Of a stretch of DNA of 64,000 nucleotides, positions 8,252 to 17,170 are shown in pieces; the stretch's first letter is position 1; every line of letters starts with the position of its first letter. Below the pieces are notes generated by a model. It saw only the letters and a list, made by a program, of their open reading frames with translations. It did no database searches and was not told the DNA's origin. A program made the position numbers and the translations under genes. The stretch covers positions 62,001 to 126,000 of the forward strand of contig NZ_PJME01000020.1 of NCBI RefSeq assembly GCF_002954775.1. The letters are read 5' to 3'. The DNA comes from Streptomyces geranii (lineage in GTDB: Bacteria > Actinomycetota > Actinomycetes > Streptomycetales > Streptomycetaceae).

Positions 8252-9838
8252 ATGACGACCCGTCACATACGGCGTGCCGCCATCACGGTGGCCGCGCTGA
8301 CCGGACTCTCCGCCTGCTCGGCCCCCGGCGGCGGCGCGGACGAGGGCAAGGCCGCCGACTCGGTGGTGATCGGCGTGGCCTCCGAACCGGACACCCTCAG
8401 CCCGCTCCTCGGCTACGGCAAGGACGGCAACTCCAAGATCTTCGACGGACTGCTCGCCCACGACGCCGACCTGGAGCTGAAGCCCGCGCTGGCGAAGGCG
8501 CTCCCCGAGGTGGGCGACGACGGCCGCACGTACACGTACACCCTGCGCGATGGGGTCGAGTTCAGCGACGGCGAGCCGCTGACCTCGGCCGATGTGGTCT
8601 TCACCTACCGGACGATCCTCGACGCGAAGACCAACAACACCGCGCGGAGTGAGCTGGACGCGGTCAAGGAGGTCGAGGCCGACGGTGACGACAAGGTCGT
8701 CTTCACCCTCAAGTACCCGTACGCGCCCTTCGCCGCCCGTACGGTGCTGCCGATCGTCCCCGAGCACATGGCCGGGAAGGAGGACCCCAACACGGGCTCC
8801 TTCAACACGAAGCCGGTTGGCACCGGCCCGTACGTCCTCGCGGGCTGGACCAGGGGCGAGAAGCTCGCCTTCAGGGCCAACCCGAACTACTGGGGCGGCG
8901 CTCCGAGGGTGAAGACGTTCACGATGGCGGTCATCGCCGACGACAACGTCCGCGCGACCCGGCTGCGCTCCGGCGACCTCGACGGCGCGATCCTTCCGCC
9001 CAATCTGGCCGCCACCTTCAAGGGCGAGGCCGGCAGCCTGACGTACGACGCGAAGTCCTACGACTTCCGCACCGTCACCCTGCCCACGGAGAACAAGGTG
9101 ACCGCCGACCGGGCGGTCCGGCAGGCGCTGGACGCCGCCGTGGACCGGGAGGCGATGGTCGACAAGGTCCTCGACGGCGCGGGCAGGCCGGCGTACGGGC
9201 CGCTGCCCGTCGACGACCCCTGGTTCGCCACGGACATCAAGCGGTCCCAGGACCTCGCCAAGGCGAAGCGGGTCCTCGACGAGGCGGGCTGGAAGACCGG
9301 CGAGGGCGGCATCCGGGCCAAGGGCGGGCTGCGGGCCGCGTTCACCCTGCTCTACCCCTCCGGCGACAAGGTCCGCCAGGACCACGCCCTCGCCTACGCC
9401 TCCGACGCCAAGAAGGCGGGCATCGACGTGACGGTGGAGAGCGCCACCTGGGAGGTCATCGAGCCCCGCATGGGCAAGGACGCTGTCCTCGCCGGGTTCG
9501 GCAGCACCGGCGACCCCGACTTCGGCCTCTACACCCTGCTGCACTCCTCCCTCGCGGGCGACGGCTTCAACAACATGGGCCGCTACGCCAACCCGGCCGT
9601 CGACAAGGCCCTGGACACCGGCCGCCGCAGCCAGGACCCGGCCGTGCGCGAGGCCGCGTACGACACACTGCAGCGCGAGCTGGTGAAGGACCCCGGGTAC
9701 ACCTTCCTCACCCACATCGACCACCTGTACGTCCTCGCGGACCGCTGGGACGGCCTGACCACCCAGCTCGAACCGCACGAGCACGGCTTCGCGAGCGGTC
9801 CCTGGTGGAACATCGAGGACTGGCAGCCGAAGAAGTGA
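8252..9838 (+). CDS. nikA: Nickel/peptide-type ABC importer, substrate-binding lipoprotein
   Basis: A 528-residue family 5 solute-binding protein. A short signal peptide ends in the lipobox LSAC, so the protein is a lipoprotein on the outer face of the membrane. The family signature region includes SPLLGYGKDGNSKIFDGLL, YTLRDGVEFSDGEPLTSADV and GTGPYVL. ATG 8252 is chosen over GTG 8243 because the twin-Arg-like MTTRHIRRAA start fits a signal peptide. Four genes follow with 4- to 11-base overlaps, giving a complete importer. The Nur-box-like site upstream is the main reason for choosing nickel over peptide as the substrate; the sequence of the binding protein alone does not settle that. Confidence 0.75.
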   Translation: MTTRHIRRAAITVAALTGLSACSAPGGGADEGKAADSVVIGVASEPDTLSPLLGYGKDGNSKIFDGLLAHDADLELKPALAKALPEVGDDGRTYTYTLRDGVEFSDGEPLTSADVVFTYRTILDAKTNNTARSELDAVKEVEADGDDKVVFTLKYPYAPFAARTVLPIVPEHMAGKEDPNTGSFNTKPVGTGPYVLAGWTRGEKLAFRANPNYWGGAPRVKTFTMAVIADDNVRATRLRSGDLDGAILPPNLAATFKGEAGSLTYDAKSYDFRTVTLPTENKVTADRAVRQALDAAVDREAMVDKVLDGAGRPAYGPLPVDDPWFATDIKRSQDLAKAKRVLDEAGWKTGEGGIRAKGGLRAAFTLLYPSGDKVRQDHALAYASDAKKAGIDVTVESATWEVIEPRMGKDAVLAGFGSTGDPDFGLYTLLHSSLAGDGFNNMGRYANPAVDKALDTGRRSQDPAVREAAYDTLQRELVKDPGYTFLTHIDHLYVLADRWDGLTTQLEPHEHGFASGPWWNIEDWQPKK

Positions 9839-10827
9839 CCCGTCCGCCTTGGGAAGGGATCGCGCGACTGGCGGGGCGGCGGGCCCTGTTCGCCGTGCCC
9901 GTCGTCCTCGTCGTCACCTTCGGTGTCTTCGCGATCGCCGCCGCCTCGCCGTTCGACCCCGTGCGGGCGTACGCCGGAACGGCCGCACTCGGCGCCGACC
10001 AGGAGACCCTGGACCGGCTGCGGGAGAACCTCGGGGTGGACCGGCCGTTCGCCGTGCGCTGGTGGGAGTGGCTGACGTCCGCGCTGGGCGGCGACCTCGG
10101 CCACTCCAGCGTCATGCGGCAGCCGGTCGCGCAGGTGATCGGCGAACGGCTCGTGTGGTCGTCGCTGTTGTGCGCCGTCGCGTTCGCCGTGGCCGTTCTC
10201 GTCGGTACGTCGCTGGGGGTGCTCGCGGCCCGGCGCCCCGGCTCGTGGCTGGACCGGACGGTCACCTCGCTCGCGTACTCGCTGGAGGCGGCGCCCGTCT
10301 TCTGGGTCGCCCTGCTGGCCGTCTGGTTCTTCGCGCTCCAACTGGACGCCCTCCCGGCGGGCGGCCTGACCGACACCGCCAGCCGGGAGGTCACCGCAGG
10401 GCAGGTCGCACGGCATCTCGTCCTACCGGCCGGAGTGCTGGCCGTCTCCCAACTCCCCTGGTTCACGCTGTACGTCCGGCAGGGCGTCGGCGACGCGCTC
10501 GCGGAGGACCCGGTGCGCGGGGCCCGCGCACGCGGCCTGAGCGAACGCACCGTACTGCTCGGCCACGCCCTGCGCTCCGGACTGCTGCCGGTCCTCACCC
10601 TGATCGGCTCCCGCGTCCCCGAACTCATCACCGGCGCCCTGCTGGTGGAGACCGTCTTCAGCTGGCCGGGGATCGCGGCGGCCACCGTAGAGGCGGCCAC
10701 CGCCGTCGACTTCCCGCTGCTCGCCGCACTGACCACCCTGGCGACGGCCGCCGTACTCACCGGCAATCTCCTCGCCGACCTGCTCTACGGACTCTTCGAC
10801 CCGAGGGTGAGCCTCAGTGACATGTGA
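9835..10827 (+). CDS. nikB: Nickel/peptide-type ABC importer permease (NikB/DppB family)
   Basis: A 330-residue permease with a first helix at ALFAVPVVLVVTFGVFAI, the DppB-type loop LGVDRPFAVRWWEWL, and the coupling motif in DALAEDPVRGARARGLSE (EAA-like loop). GTG 9835 overlaps the stop of the binding-protein gene in GTGA, the usual coupling, so the longer start at 9805 is rejected. It forms a heterodimer with the next permease in the inner membrane. Confidence 0.8.
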   Translation: MTRPPWEGIARLAGRRALFAVPVVLVVTFGVFAIAAASPFDPVRAYAGTAALGADQETLDRLRENLGVDRPFAVRWWEWLTSALGGDLGHSSVMRQPVAQVIGERLVWSSLLCAVAFAVAVLVGTSLGVLAARRPGSWLDRTVTSLAYSLEAAPVFWVALLAVWFFALQLDALPAGGLTDTASREVTAGQVARHLVLPAGVLAVSQLPWFTLYVRQGVGDALAEDPVRGARARGLSERTVLLGHALRSGLLPVLTLIGSRVPELITGALLVETVFSWPGIAAATVEAATAVDFPLLAALTTLATAAVLTGNLLADLLYGLFDPRVSLSDM

Positions 10828-11731
10828 CTCCAGGACGCCCGGAACCACCACCGTGGCAGAGGCCTCGGTCCCCACCGGCTGGCGGTCGCACGGCACGAAC
10901 CGCCGTTCCACCCGCACCCTGCGCGTGCGCACCTCCGCCGCCCTGGTGACCGTGACCGTCCTCGCCGTGCTCCTCGTACCGCCGCTGGTCCAGCTCGACC
11001 AGCAGGCCGTCGACCTGTCCGCCAAGCTGCTCCCGCCGTCCTGGGCCCACCCGTTCGGCACCGACGACGTGGGCCGCGACCTGCTGCTGCGGTGTGTGTA
11101 CGGGCTGCGGGTCTCGCTGCTGGTAGGGGTGGCGGCGGCGCTGACGGCGACCGTGGTCGGCACCGCCGTGGGGGCCGCAGCCGGTGCGCTGGGCGGCTGG
11201 GCCGACCGGGCCATCATGCGGATCGTGGACACGGTCGCGTCCGTGCCGCACCTGCTCCTCGGCATCTTCATCGTCGCGATGTTCCGGCCGGGCGTCTGGC
11301 CGGTGGTGGTCTCGGTCGCGCTCACGCACTGGCTGTCGACGGCGCGGATCGTGCGGGCCGAGGTGCTGTCGCTGCGTTCCCGCCCGTACATCGACGCGGC
11401 CGTCTCCGGCGGGGCGTCGCGGTGGCGGGTGACGGTACGGCATCTGCTGCCCGGTGTGCTGCCGCAGGCCGCGCTGGCCGCCGTACTGATGGTGCCGCAC
11501 GCCATGTGGCACGAGTCGGCGCTCTCCTTCCTCGGCCTCGGGCTGCCCACCCATATGGCGAGCCTCGGCAACCTCGTCCAGGACGCACGCGGCTCACTGC
11601 TCGCCGGCCAGTGGTGGCCGACCCTCTTCCCCGGCCTGTTCATCATCGTCCCGACGCTCGCCGTGGCAGGGCTCGCCGGGGCCTGGCGGGAGCGGATCAA
11701 CCCGCGCCGCAGATCGGAGCTGATGCTGTGA
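10817..11731 (+). CDS. nikC: Nickel/peptide-type ABC importer permease (NikC/DppC family)
   Basis: A 304-residue second permease of the importer. HPFGTDDVGRDLLLRCVYGLR is the DppC-family hallmark, followed by about five membrane helices and the EAA-like loop LSLRSRPYIDAAVSGGASRW. The reading frame begins at GTG 10817, overlapping the previous gene by 11 bases; GTG 10853 would give a shorter N terminus and cannot be excluded. SALSFLGLGLPTHMASLG is the conserved late motif. Confidence 0.8.
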   Translation: MTCDSRTPGTTTVAEASVPTGWRSHGTNRRSTRTLRVRTSAALVTVTVLAVLLVPPLVQLDQQAVDLSAKLLPPSWAHPFGTDDVGRDLLLRCVYGLRVSLLVGVAAALTATVVGTAVGAAAGALGGWADRAIMRIVDTVASVPHLLLGIFIVAMFRPGVWPVVVSVALTHWLSTARIVRAEVLSLRSRPYIDAAVSGGASRWRVTVRHLLPGVLPQAALAAVLMVPHAMWHESALSFLGLGLPTHMASLGNLVQDARGSLLAGQWWPTLFPGLFIIVPTLAVAGLAGAWRERINPRRRSELML

Positions 11732-12723
11732 CCCGGCGTTCCCCCGTGCTGTCGGTACGCGGTCTGTCGGTACGTTTCCTGATGCCGGGCGGGCGACGGG
11801 TGGCCGCCGTCACCGACGCGCGGTTCGAGGTGGCCGCCGGTGAGTGTCTGGCCCTGATCGGCGAGAGCGGCTGCGGCAAGTCGGTGCTGGCCGGAGCGCT
11901 CCTCGGCCTGCTCCCGGCCAACGCGCAGACCGCAGGCCACGCCCACCTCGGCGACCTCGACCTCCTCACCGCCGACGAACGAACCCTCGCCCGCACGGTA
12001 CGGGGGCGCCTGGTCGGGCTCGTGCCGCAGAGCCCGGCAGCGCATCTGACCCCGGTCCGGACCGTACGTTCCCAACTGGCGGAGACTGTCGCCGCGTTGA
12101 CCGGCGTACGGGGCCGCGCGGCCCTGCGCTCGGCCGGTGAGGCAGCCGCCGCCCGAGCCGCCTTCCCGGCGGACCACCTCGACCGCCACCCGCACCAGCT
12201 CTCCGGCGGCCTCGCCCAGCGCGCCGCCACCGCACTCGCCCTGGTCGGCGACGCGCCTCTGCTGCTGGCCGACGAACCGACGACGGGCCTCGACCGCGAC
12301 CTGGTCGACCGGACCGTCGACGAACTACGGCGCCATGTCGACGCTCCCGACGGCGCGGGCGGGGCTGGACGGGCCCTGCTGATGATCACCCACGATCTGG
12401 CCGCCGCCGAACGCATCGCCGACCGGATCGCCGTCATGTACGCGGGCCGGATCGTCGAACTGACCGACGCCAGCACGTTCTTCGGCTCACCCGGCCCCCG
12501 CCACCCCTACAGCCGGGGCCTGCTCCGGGCCCTCCCCGAGCGCGACTTCTCACCCATCCCCGGGATGCCCCCGGAACTCGGCGACCTCCCCGAGGGCTGC
12601 GCATTTGCCGCCCGCTGCGACCGGGCGACCGGTGCGTGTGCCGCTCTTCCCCAGATGACAGACAGGGTCGCCTGTCACCACCCGTACCCGCACCCGTACC
12701 CGGCGGAGGGCTCACATGCTTGA
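11728..12723 (+). CDS. nikD: Nickel/peptide-type ABC importer ATPase (NikD/DppD family)
   Basis: A 331-residue ATPase with Walker A GESGCGKS, Q-loop VPQSPAAHLTPVRTV, signature LSGGLAQRAA, Walker B LLLADEPTTGLD and switch ITHDLAAAE. The C-terminal oligopeptide-transporter extension (HPYSRGLLRALPE and a cysteine-bearing CAFAARCDRATGACAALP) is typical of the OppD/DppD group. GTG 11728 overlaps the previous stop by four bases. The unusual PYPHPYPAEGSH tail is His/Pro-rich. Confidence 0.82.
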   Translation: MTRRSPVLSVRGLSVRFLMPGGRRVAAVTDARFEVAAGECLALIGESGCGKSVLAGALLGLLPANAQTAGHAHLGDLDLLTADERTLARTVRGRLVGLVPQSPAAHLTPVRTVRSQLAETVAALTGVRGRAALRSAGEAAAARAAFPADHLDRHPHQLSGGLAQRAATALALVGDAPLLLADEPTTGLDRDLVDRTVDELRRHVDAPDGAGGAGRALLMITHDLAAAERIADRIAVMYAGRIVELTDASTFFGSPGPRHPYSRGLLRALPERDFSPIPGMPPELGDLPEGCAFAARCDRATGACAALPQMTDRVACHHPYPHPYPAEGSHA

Positions 12724-13408
12724 ACTGCGGACCATCACCGCCGGATACGACCGGCGCTCCCCCGTCGTACGGGACTTCTCCCTGATCCTCGCGCCGGGCG
12801 AGTCCGTCGGGCTGCTCGGCCCGAGCGGCTGCGGCAAGTCCACGCTGGCCCGGGTCGCGGCCCTGCTGCACCGCCCCGACGCCGGTGCGCTGGTCCTGGA
12901 CGGCACGACGGTACGGCGCTGGCGGCACCGGGCGCCGCGCGAACTCCGTATCTCCGTGGGTGTCGTCTTCCAGCAGGCGCGGCTGTCGGCGGACCCCCGG
13001 CTCAGGCTCGCCGACGTGATCGCCGAGCCGCTGCGTGCCAACGGGCGGCGTGAGGAGGCGGCCGGGCGGGTCGCCGAGTTGGCCGAGGCCGTCGGACTGA
13101 CCCCGGATCTGCTGACCCGACGCCCGCACGAGGTGAGCGACGGGCAGCTTCAGCGCGCCTGTCTCGCCCGTGCGCTGGCGCTCCGCCCCCGCTGGCTGAT
13201 CTGCGACGAGATGACGGCGATGCTGGACGCCTCCACCGCCGCCGCGCTCGTCGGGGCCGTCGAGGACTACCGCACCGCTACGGGCGCGGGTCTGCTCGCG
13301 GTCGGGCACGACCGCACGCTGCTGGGTCGCTGGTGCGACCGTACGGTCCACTGGGGCGACAACGAGACCGGCAGCTCGGGGAAGGTCACCTGCGGCCGGT
13401 GCGGGTAG
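12716..13408 (+). CDS. nikE: Nickel/peptide-type ABC importer ATPase (NikE/DppF family), atypical signature
   Basis: A 230-residue second ATPase. Walker A is GPSGCGKST, Walker B WLICDEMTAMLD, and the switch His lies in AVGHDRT. The ABC signature reads VSDGQLQRA instead of LSGGQ, and the family's C-terminal extension is absent, so it is shorter than the partner ATPase. It overlaps the previous gene by eight bases and ends the operon. The next gene is convergent and starts two bases later. The DGQ variant may be tolerated because heterodimeric pairs often keep only one canonical site. Confidence 0.8.
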   Translation: MLELRTITAGYDRRSPVVRDFSLILAPGESVGLLGPSGCGKSTLARVAALLHRPDAGALVLDGTTVRRWRHRAPRELRISVGVVFQQARLSADPRLRLADVIAEPLRANGRREEAAGRVAELAEAVGLTPDLLTRRPHEVSDGQLQRACLARALALRPRWLICDEMTAMLDASTAAALVGAVEDYRTATGAGLLAVGHDRTLLGRWCDRTVHWGDNETGSSGKVTCGRCG

Positions 13409-13409
13409 G

Positions 13410-13961
13410 TCATCTCCCCTTGCGCCAGTGCTCGAAGCGCGGATCAGGCTTGAAGTCCGTGCTGTACGAGGGGAGTTCACCGACGAAGAGTCGGCGAAGG
13501 AATTCGACCATGCCGCAGGGGACGACCTGGCAGGTCTTCCCGCCATGGCGGGCGAAAAGCAACACAGGCCACTTGTCGGGGTCCGGATCGCTGGTCCGCC
13601 AGCACAGGATGTCGGCGTGGGAGGTGGAGCCCCAGGCGAGGATGTCCTCCACGTCGAGGTCCAGGTCCTCCTGGTCGGCGCCCTCCTCCTCCCAGGTCAG
13701 GGTGGCGTTGCCCGTCTCGGACTCGAAGTCGTCCGGGGAGTGCTCGTAGGCCCCGGTGGGAAACGGGCCGAGGATGCCGATCTCGCCGATCTGCTCCGAG
13801 CTGATCTCACCGACGCCGTACACGGCCATGAAGGCCATGTAGTCCCGGGGAAACCTGGTCCCCCACCGCGCCTCGGCCGCCGCCCAGTCGATGTCCTCGC
13901 CCGCGCCCGGAGGCGGTGGCAGGAGTTGCCGCAACGCCTCGATCCCCGTCAGTTCCGCCAT
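13410..13961 (-). CDS. SMI1/KNR4 (SUKH) family protein
   Basis: A 183-residue acidic protein with the SUKH features: an early WAAAEARWGTRFPRDYMAFMAVYGVGEI block, then hydrophobic strands ending in ILCWRTSDPDPDKWPVLL and CGMVEFLRRLF. Some SUKH proteins are immunity proteins against contact-dependent or polymorphic toxins, but in Streptomyces solitary copies are very common and usually lack a toxin partner. No toxin is seen here. The gene converges with the nik-type operon. Confidence 0.85.
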   Translation of the reverse strand: MAELTGIEALRQLLPPPPGAGEDIDWAAAEARWGTRFPRDYMAFMAVYGVGEISSEQIGEIGILGPFPTGAYEHSPDDFESETGNATLTWEEEGADQEDLDLDVEDILAWGSTSHADILCWRTSDPDPDKWPVLLFARHGGKTCQVVPCGMVEFLRRLFVGELPSYSTDFKPDPRFEHWRKGR

Positions 13962-14047
13962 GGTGATCCCCCAGTTCCCCGCATGTCGATCAGGTCGTTT
14001 CCGAGTCTAGGGAGCACCACTGACAACGCCCCGCGTCCCAGGACTCC

Positions 14048-14824
14048 TCACTCCGGCCGGAGCGTCCCGAGGAACCGTACGTGCGGCCGGTCCCCGGGTT
14101 CGGCGCGGCTGACCGTGGCCTTCACGCCGTACACCTCGGCGATGAGTTCCTCGGTCAGGACGTCGTCCGGGCTGCCCGTCGCCACCACCCGGCCCTCCTT
14201 CAGGACGACCAGGGAGTCGCAGTACATCGCGGCCAGGTTGAGGTCGTGCAGGGCGACGACGGTCGTGACCGGCAGTTCGGCGACCAGGGTCAGGAGGTCC
14301 AACTGGTGCTGGATGTCGAGGTGGTTGGTGGGTTCGTCGAGGAGGAGTTCGCGGGGTTCCTGAGCCAGGGCGCGGGCGATCTGGACGCGTTGGCGTTCGC
14401 CGCCGGAGAGGGTGTGCCAGAGGCGGGCCGTCCGGTCGGTGAGGCCGGTGCGTTCCAGGGCGGTGTGGACGGCCTTGTCGTCGGCCGGGGTGGCGGGGGT
14501 CCAGGCTCGGCGGTGCGGGACGCGGCCCAGGCGTACGACGTCCAGGACCGTCAACTCGGTCTGTGTGTCGGCCTGTTGTTCCACGACCGCGAGGCGCTGG
14601 GCCACTGTCCTGCGGCCCAGCTCGCGCAGCGGTCTGCCGTCGAGGGTGACCACGCCCGAGTTGGGGGTGAGGACTCCTGCCAGCAGGCGCAACAGGGTTG
14701 ATTTTCCTGAGCCGTTGGGGCCGAGCAGGCCGGTGACCGAACCGGTGGCCGGGGTGATGCTCACGCCGTCCAGGATCAGGTGTCCGGCGGCAGTGCGGGA
14801 GACGCGGTTGGCGCTGAGGGTCAT
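14048..14824 (-). CDS. btuD: Corrinoid/siderophore-type ABC importer ATPase (BtuD/FecE family)
   Basis: A 258-residue ATPase with Walker A GPNGSGKST, signature LSGGERQRV, Walker B LLLDEPTNHLDI and switch VVALHDLNLAAMYCD, which is the diagnostic pattern of the iron-siderophore/B12 importer ATPases. ATG 14824 overlaps the stop of the permease gene (ATGA). It is last in the three-gene operon of binding protein, permease and ATPase. The cobalamin riboswitch ahead of the operon supports a corrinoid substrate. Related trios are also annotated as F420-0 or iron transporters, so the name is provisional. Confidence 0.78.
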   Translation of the reverse strand: MTLSANRVSRTAAGHLILDGVSITPATGSVTGLLGPNGSGKSTLLRLLAGVLTPNSGVVTLDGRPLRELGRRTVAQRLAVVEQQADTQTELTVLDVVRLGRVPHRRAWTPATPADDKAVHTALERTGLTDRTARLWHTLSGGERQRVQIARALAQEPRELLLDEPTNHLDIQHQLDLLTLVAELPVTTVVALHDLNLAAMYCDSLVVLKEGRVVATGSPDDVLTEELIAEVYGVKATVSRAEPGDRPHVRFLGTLRPE

Positions 14825-15846
14825 CGGGGTGCCCTCCGGGTGCGGTACAGGACGAGGACGAAGGCCGGGACGCCGATCAGGGAGGTGACCACGCCCACCG
14901 GCACCTCCTGCGGGTCGAGGGCGGTACGGGCCAGGGTGTCCACCCAGACCAGGAACACGGCCCCGGCGACCGCCGTGACCGGCAGCAGTCGTACGTGCCC
15001 GGCGCCGGTCAGGGCGCGGGCGGCGTGCGGCAGGACGAGGCCGACGAAGCCGATCGCGCCCGCCGAGCTGACCAGGGCGGCCGTGAGCAGGGCGGTGACG
15101 CAGAGAAGGACCAGTCGGGTGCGGGCCACGGAGACGCCGAGCGTGGCCGCCGCGTCCTGGCCGAAGGCGAAGGCGTCCAGCGTCCGCGCGTATCCGAGGC
15201 AGATGCTCAGCGCCGCCACCAGGACCGCCAGACACAGCCACACGTCGGTCCAGCCCGCGCCGCTGAGCGAGCCGAGCAGCCAGAACAGGACGCCCTTGGT
15301 GGTCTCGGCGTCGGCGGCCGTCAGGACGACGAAGGACGTCAGCGCGGAGAAGAGCTGCATGATCGCCACGCCCGCGAGGACTACGCGGTCGGTCGTGGCG
15401 CCCAGGGTGTGGCTGAGCAGCAGCACCATGGCGAAGGAGACGACTGCCCCGACGAAGGCCCCGCCCGACACGGACAGCACCCCGCCGCCCGCGCCGAGGA
15501 CGACGACCACGACGGCGCCGGTGGAGGCCCCGGAGGAGACGCCGAGGACGAAGGGGTCGGCGAGCGGGTTGCGGAGAAGTGACTGCATGACCGCTCCGCA
15601 GACCGCCAGTCCGGCGCCGCAGACTGCGGCGAGCAGGGTGCGGGGCAGCCGCAGGTTCCAGACGATGCCGTCCCTGATCGGGCTCAACTGCGAGTCCTGG
15701 CCGCCGAGATGGGCCGCCACAGCCGACCAGACGTCGCCGACGCCGATGTCCGCGGGGCCGATGGTGATGGCCACGGCGATGGACGCGGCGAGCGCGGCGA
15801 GACCGGTCACCGTCCACAACACAGTGGCCGGTACGGTCCTGGTCAT
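14821..15846 (-). CDS. btuC: Corrinoid/siderophore-type ABC importer permease (BtuC/FecCD family)
   Basis: A 341-residue FecCD permease with about ten membrane helices. Hallmarks are LRLPRTLLAAVCGAGLAVCG, MQSLLRNPLADPFVLGVSSGAS and the coupling region AGAIGFVGLVLPHAAR. It overlaps the binding-protein gene at 15843-15846 (ATGA) and the ATPase gene at the other end, so the three are one transcript. Confidence 0.85.
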   Translation of the reverse strand: MTRTVPATVLWTVTGLAALAASIAVAITIGPADIGVGDVWSAVAAHLGGQDSQLSPIRDGIVWNLRLPRTLLAAVCGAGLAVCGAVMQSLLRNPLADPFVLGVSSGASTGAVVVVVLGAGGGVLSVSGGAFVGAVVSFAMVLLLSHTLGATTDRVVLAGVAIMQLFSALTSFVVLTAADAETTKGVLFWLLGSLSGAGWTDVWLCLAVLVAALSICLGYARTLDAFAFGQDAAATLGVSVARTRLVLLCVTALLTAALVSSAGAIGFVGLVLPHAARALTGAGHVRLLPVTAVAGAVFLVWVDTLARTALDPQEVPVGVVTSLIGVPAFVLVLYRTRRAPR

Positions 15847-16862
15847 CCGGCGAGCCGGTACTCACGCAGCGCGGCGGCGACTTTCTCCACGCCCTCGACG
15901 GTACGGATCGTCGGGTTCATGGCCTGGCCGCTGAGCAGCACGTACCGCTTGTTCTTGACGGCCGTCATGTTCTTGGTGGCCGCGTTGGACTCCAGGAACG
16001 CGATCTTCTTCGCGGCGGTCTCGGCGGTCTGGGACTTGCGGGTGAGGTCGCCGATCACCAGGACGTCGGGGTCGCGGTCGGCGACGGTCTCCCAGTTGAT
16101 CTGCGGCCATTCCTCGATGGTGTCGTCGAAGACGTTCTTCGCGCCCAGCGCGTTGGTGATGATGCCGGGGGCTCCGCAGCAGCCCGCCATGTACGGGGAC
16201 TCCTGGTTGGCGAACCAGTACAGGACGGAGCTGTCGGAGGCGTCGATCCCGGTGGTGGCCTTGGTGACGCGCGCCTTCAGGGACTCGACGAGTTCATCAC
16301 CGCGCTCCTCGACGCCGAAGATCTTCGCGAGGTCGCGGACCTCGCCGTAGACCGATTCCATGGTCAGCGGCTTGGTGCGGGTGCCGTCGCCGCCGCCGCT
16401 GTTGTCCTTGCCCTCGCAGTCGGCGGGCGAGAGGTAGGTGGGGACGCCGAGTTCGGTGAACTTCTCGCGCGGGGCGACTCCGCCCTTGGCGAGGGTGGAG
16501 GCGAAGGAGGCGGCGACGAAGTCGGGTTCGGTGTCCAGGACCTTCTCGAAGGAGGGGGCGTTGTCGGCGAGCCGGGGGACGGAGGCGTTGGCCTTCTCCA
16601 GGTCCTTGAGCACCGGGTCGGTCCAGGTGGCGGTGCCGACCATACGGTCGGCGAGGCCCAGGGAGAGCATGATCTCGGTGGTGCCCTGGTTGAGGGAGAC
16701 GGCCTGCTTGGGCGCGGAGGTGATCTCGACGCGCTCCCCGCAGTTGGTGAGGGTGAGGGCGACGGCCTTGGCGGGCTCGCCCGAGGAACCTCCGCAGGCC
16801 GTCAGGAGAAACGTTCCGGTGAGGAGCAGGGCGGAGCAGCGGGCTGTGCGGGTGACGGGCAA
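15843..16862 (-). CDS. btuF: Corrinoid/siderophore-type ABC importer binding lipoprotein (BtuF-like)
   Basis: A 339-residue periplasmic-binding-like lipoprotein with lipobox LTAC at about residue 22, then GGSSGE. Family III binding-protein features are seen in QGTTEIMLSLGLADRMVGTA, PDFVAASF and DPDVLVIGDL. The segment YMAGCCGAPG, with paired cysteines, is distinctive of this subgroup. It is first in the operon and lies behind the cobalamin riboswitch. Substrate alternatives are another corrinoid precursor such as cobinamide, a siderophore, or F420-0. Confidence 0.78.
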   Translation of the reverse strand: MPVTRTARCSALLLTGTFLLTACGGSSGEPAKAVALTLTNCGERVEITSAPKQAVSLNQGTTEIMLSLGLADRMVGTATWTDPVLKDLEKANASVPRLADNAPSFEKVLDTEPDFVAASFASTLAKGGVAPREKFTELGVPTYLSPADCEGKDNSGGGDGTRTKPLTMESVYGEVRDLAKIFGVEERGDELVESLKARVTKATTGIDASDSSVLYWFANQESPYMAGCCGAPGIITNALGAKNVFDDTIEEWPQINWETVADRDPDVLVIGDLTRKSQTAETAAKKIAFLESNAATKNMTAVKNKRYVLLSGQAMNPTIRTVEGVEKVAAALREYRLAG

Positions 16863-16907
16863 GGTACTTCCTCTGGCGTCGAGGGTCCAGGCGCGGGACC
16901 CGTTCGT

Positions 16908-17084
16908 ACGGTCGGCCAGCAGGTCTTCGGACTCGGGGTCACCCGGACGGAGCGCCTTCCCGGAACCCAGCCGTTTCCGACCTTCGTCCAGTGGCTCGTG
17001 TTGCCCCGTCCGTCACCCTCACCGCTGCGCGTCAGCTCCGGATTCGCACCGGATTCCCTTGACTGGCCCTGGGAAATTATCACG
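16908..17084 (-). ncRNA. Cobalamin (AdoCbl) riboswitch
   Basis: Read on the minus strand, the leader contains GGAATCCGGTGCGAATCCGG, then GCTGACGCGCAGCGGTGAGG, then the B12-box-like GAGCCACTGGACGAAGG, and finally CGAGTCCGAAGACCTGCTGG, in the order expected for a cobalamin riboswitch. It lies in the 308-base gap between the divergent btuF-like and mutA genes and would act on the minus-strand importer operon, repressing it when B12 is plentiful. Boundaries are approximate. The rest of the gap holds the start region of mutA, with no strong promoter pattern. Confidence 0.88.
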
Positions 17085-17170
17085 TGAGGCCGAGGTCACA
17101 GTTCGGCCGAGGTCAAGGTCACAGCCTGGCGCTCTGCTGTGGCCGGACCTCTCTGCCCTAGCATCCGGGC

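Noticed and set aside
13410..13961. Toxin-immunity pair around the SUKH protein
   Set aside because: No toxin or secretion gene is adjacent; solitary SUKH genes are common in Streptomyces.
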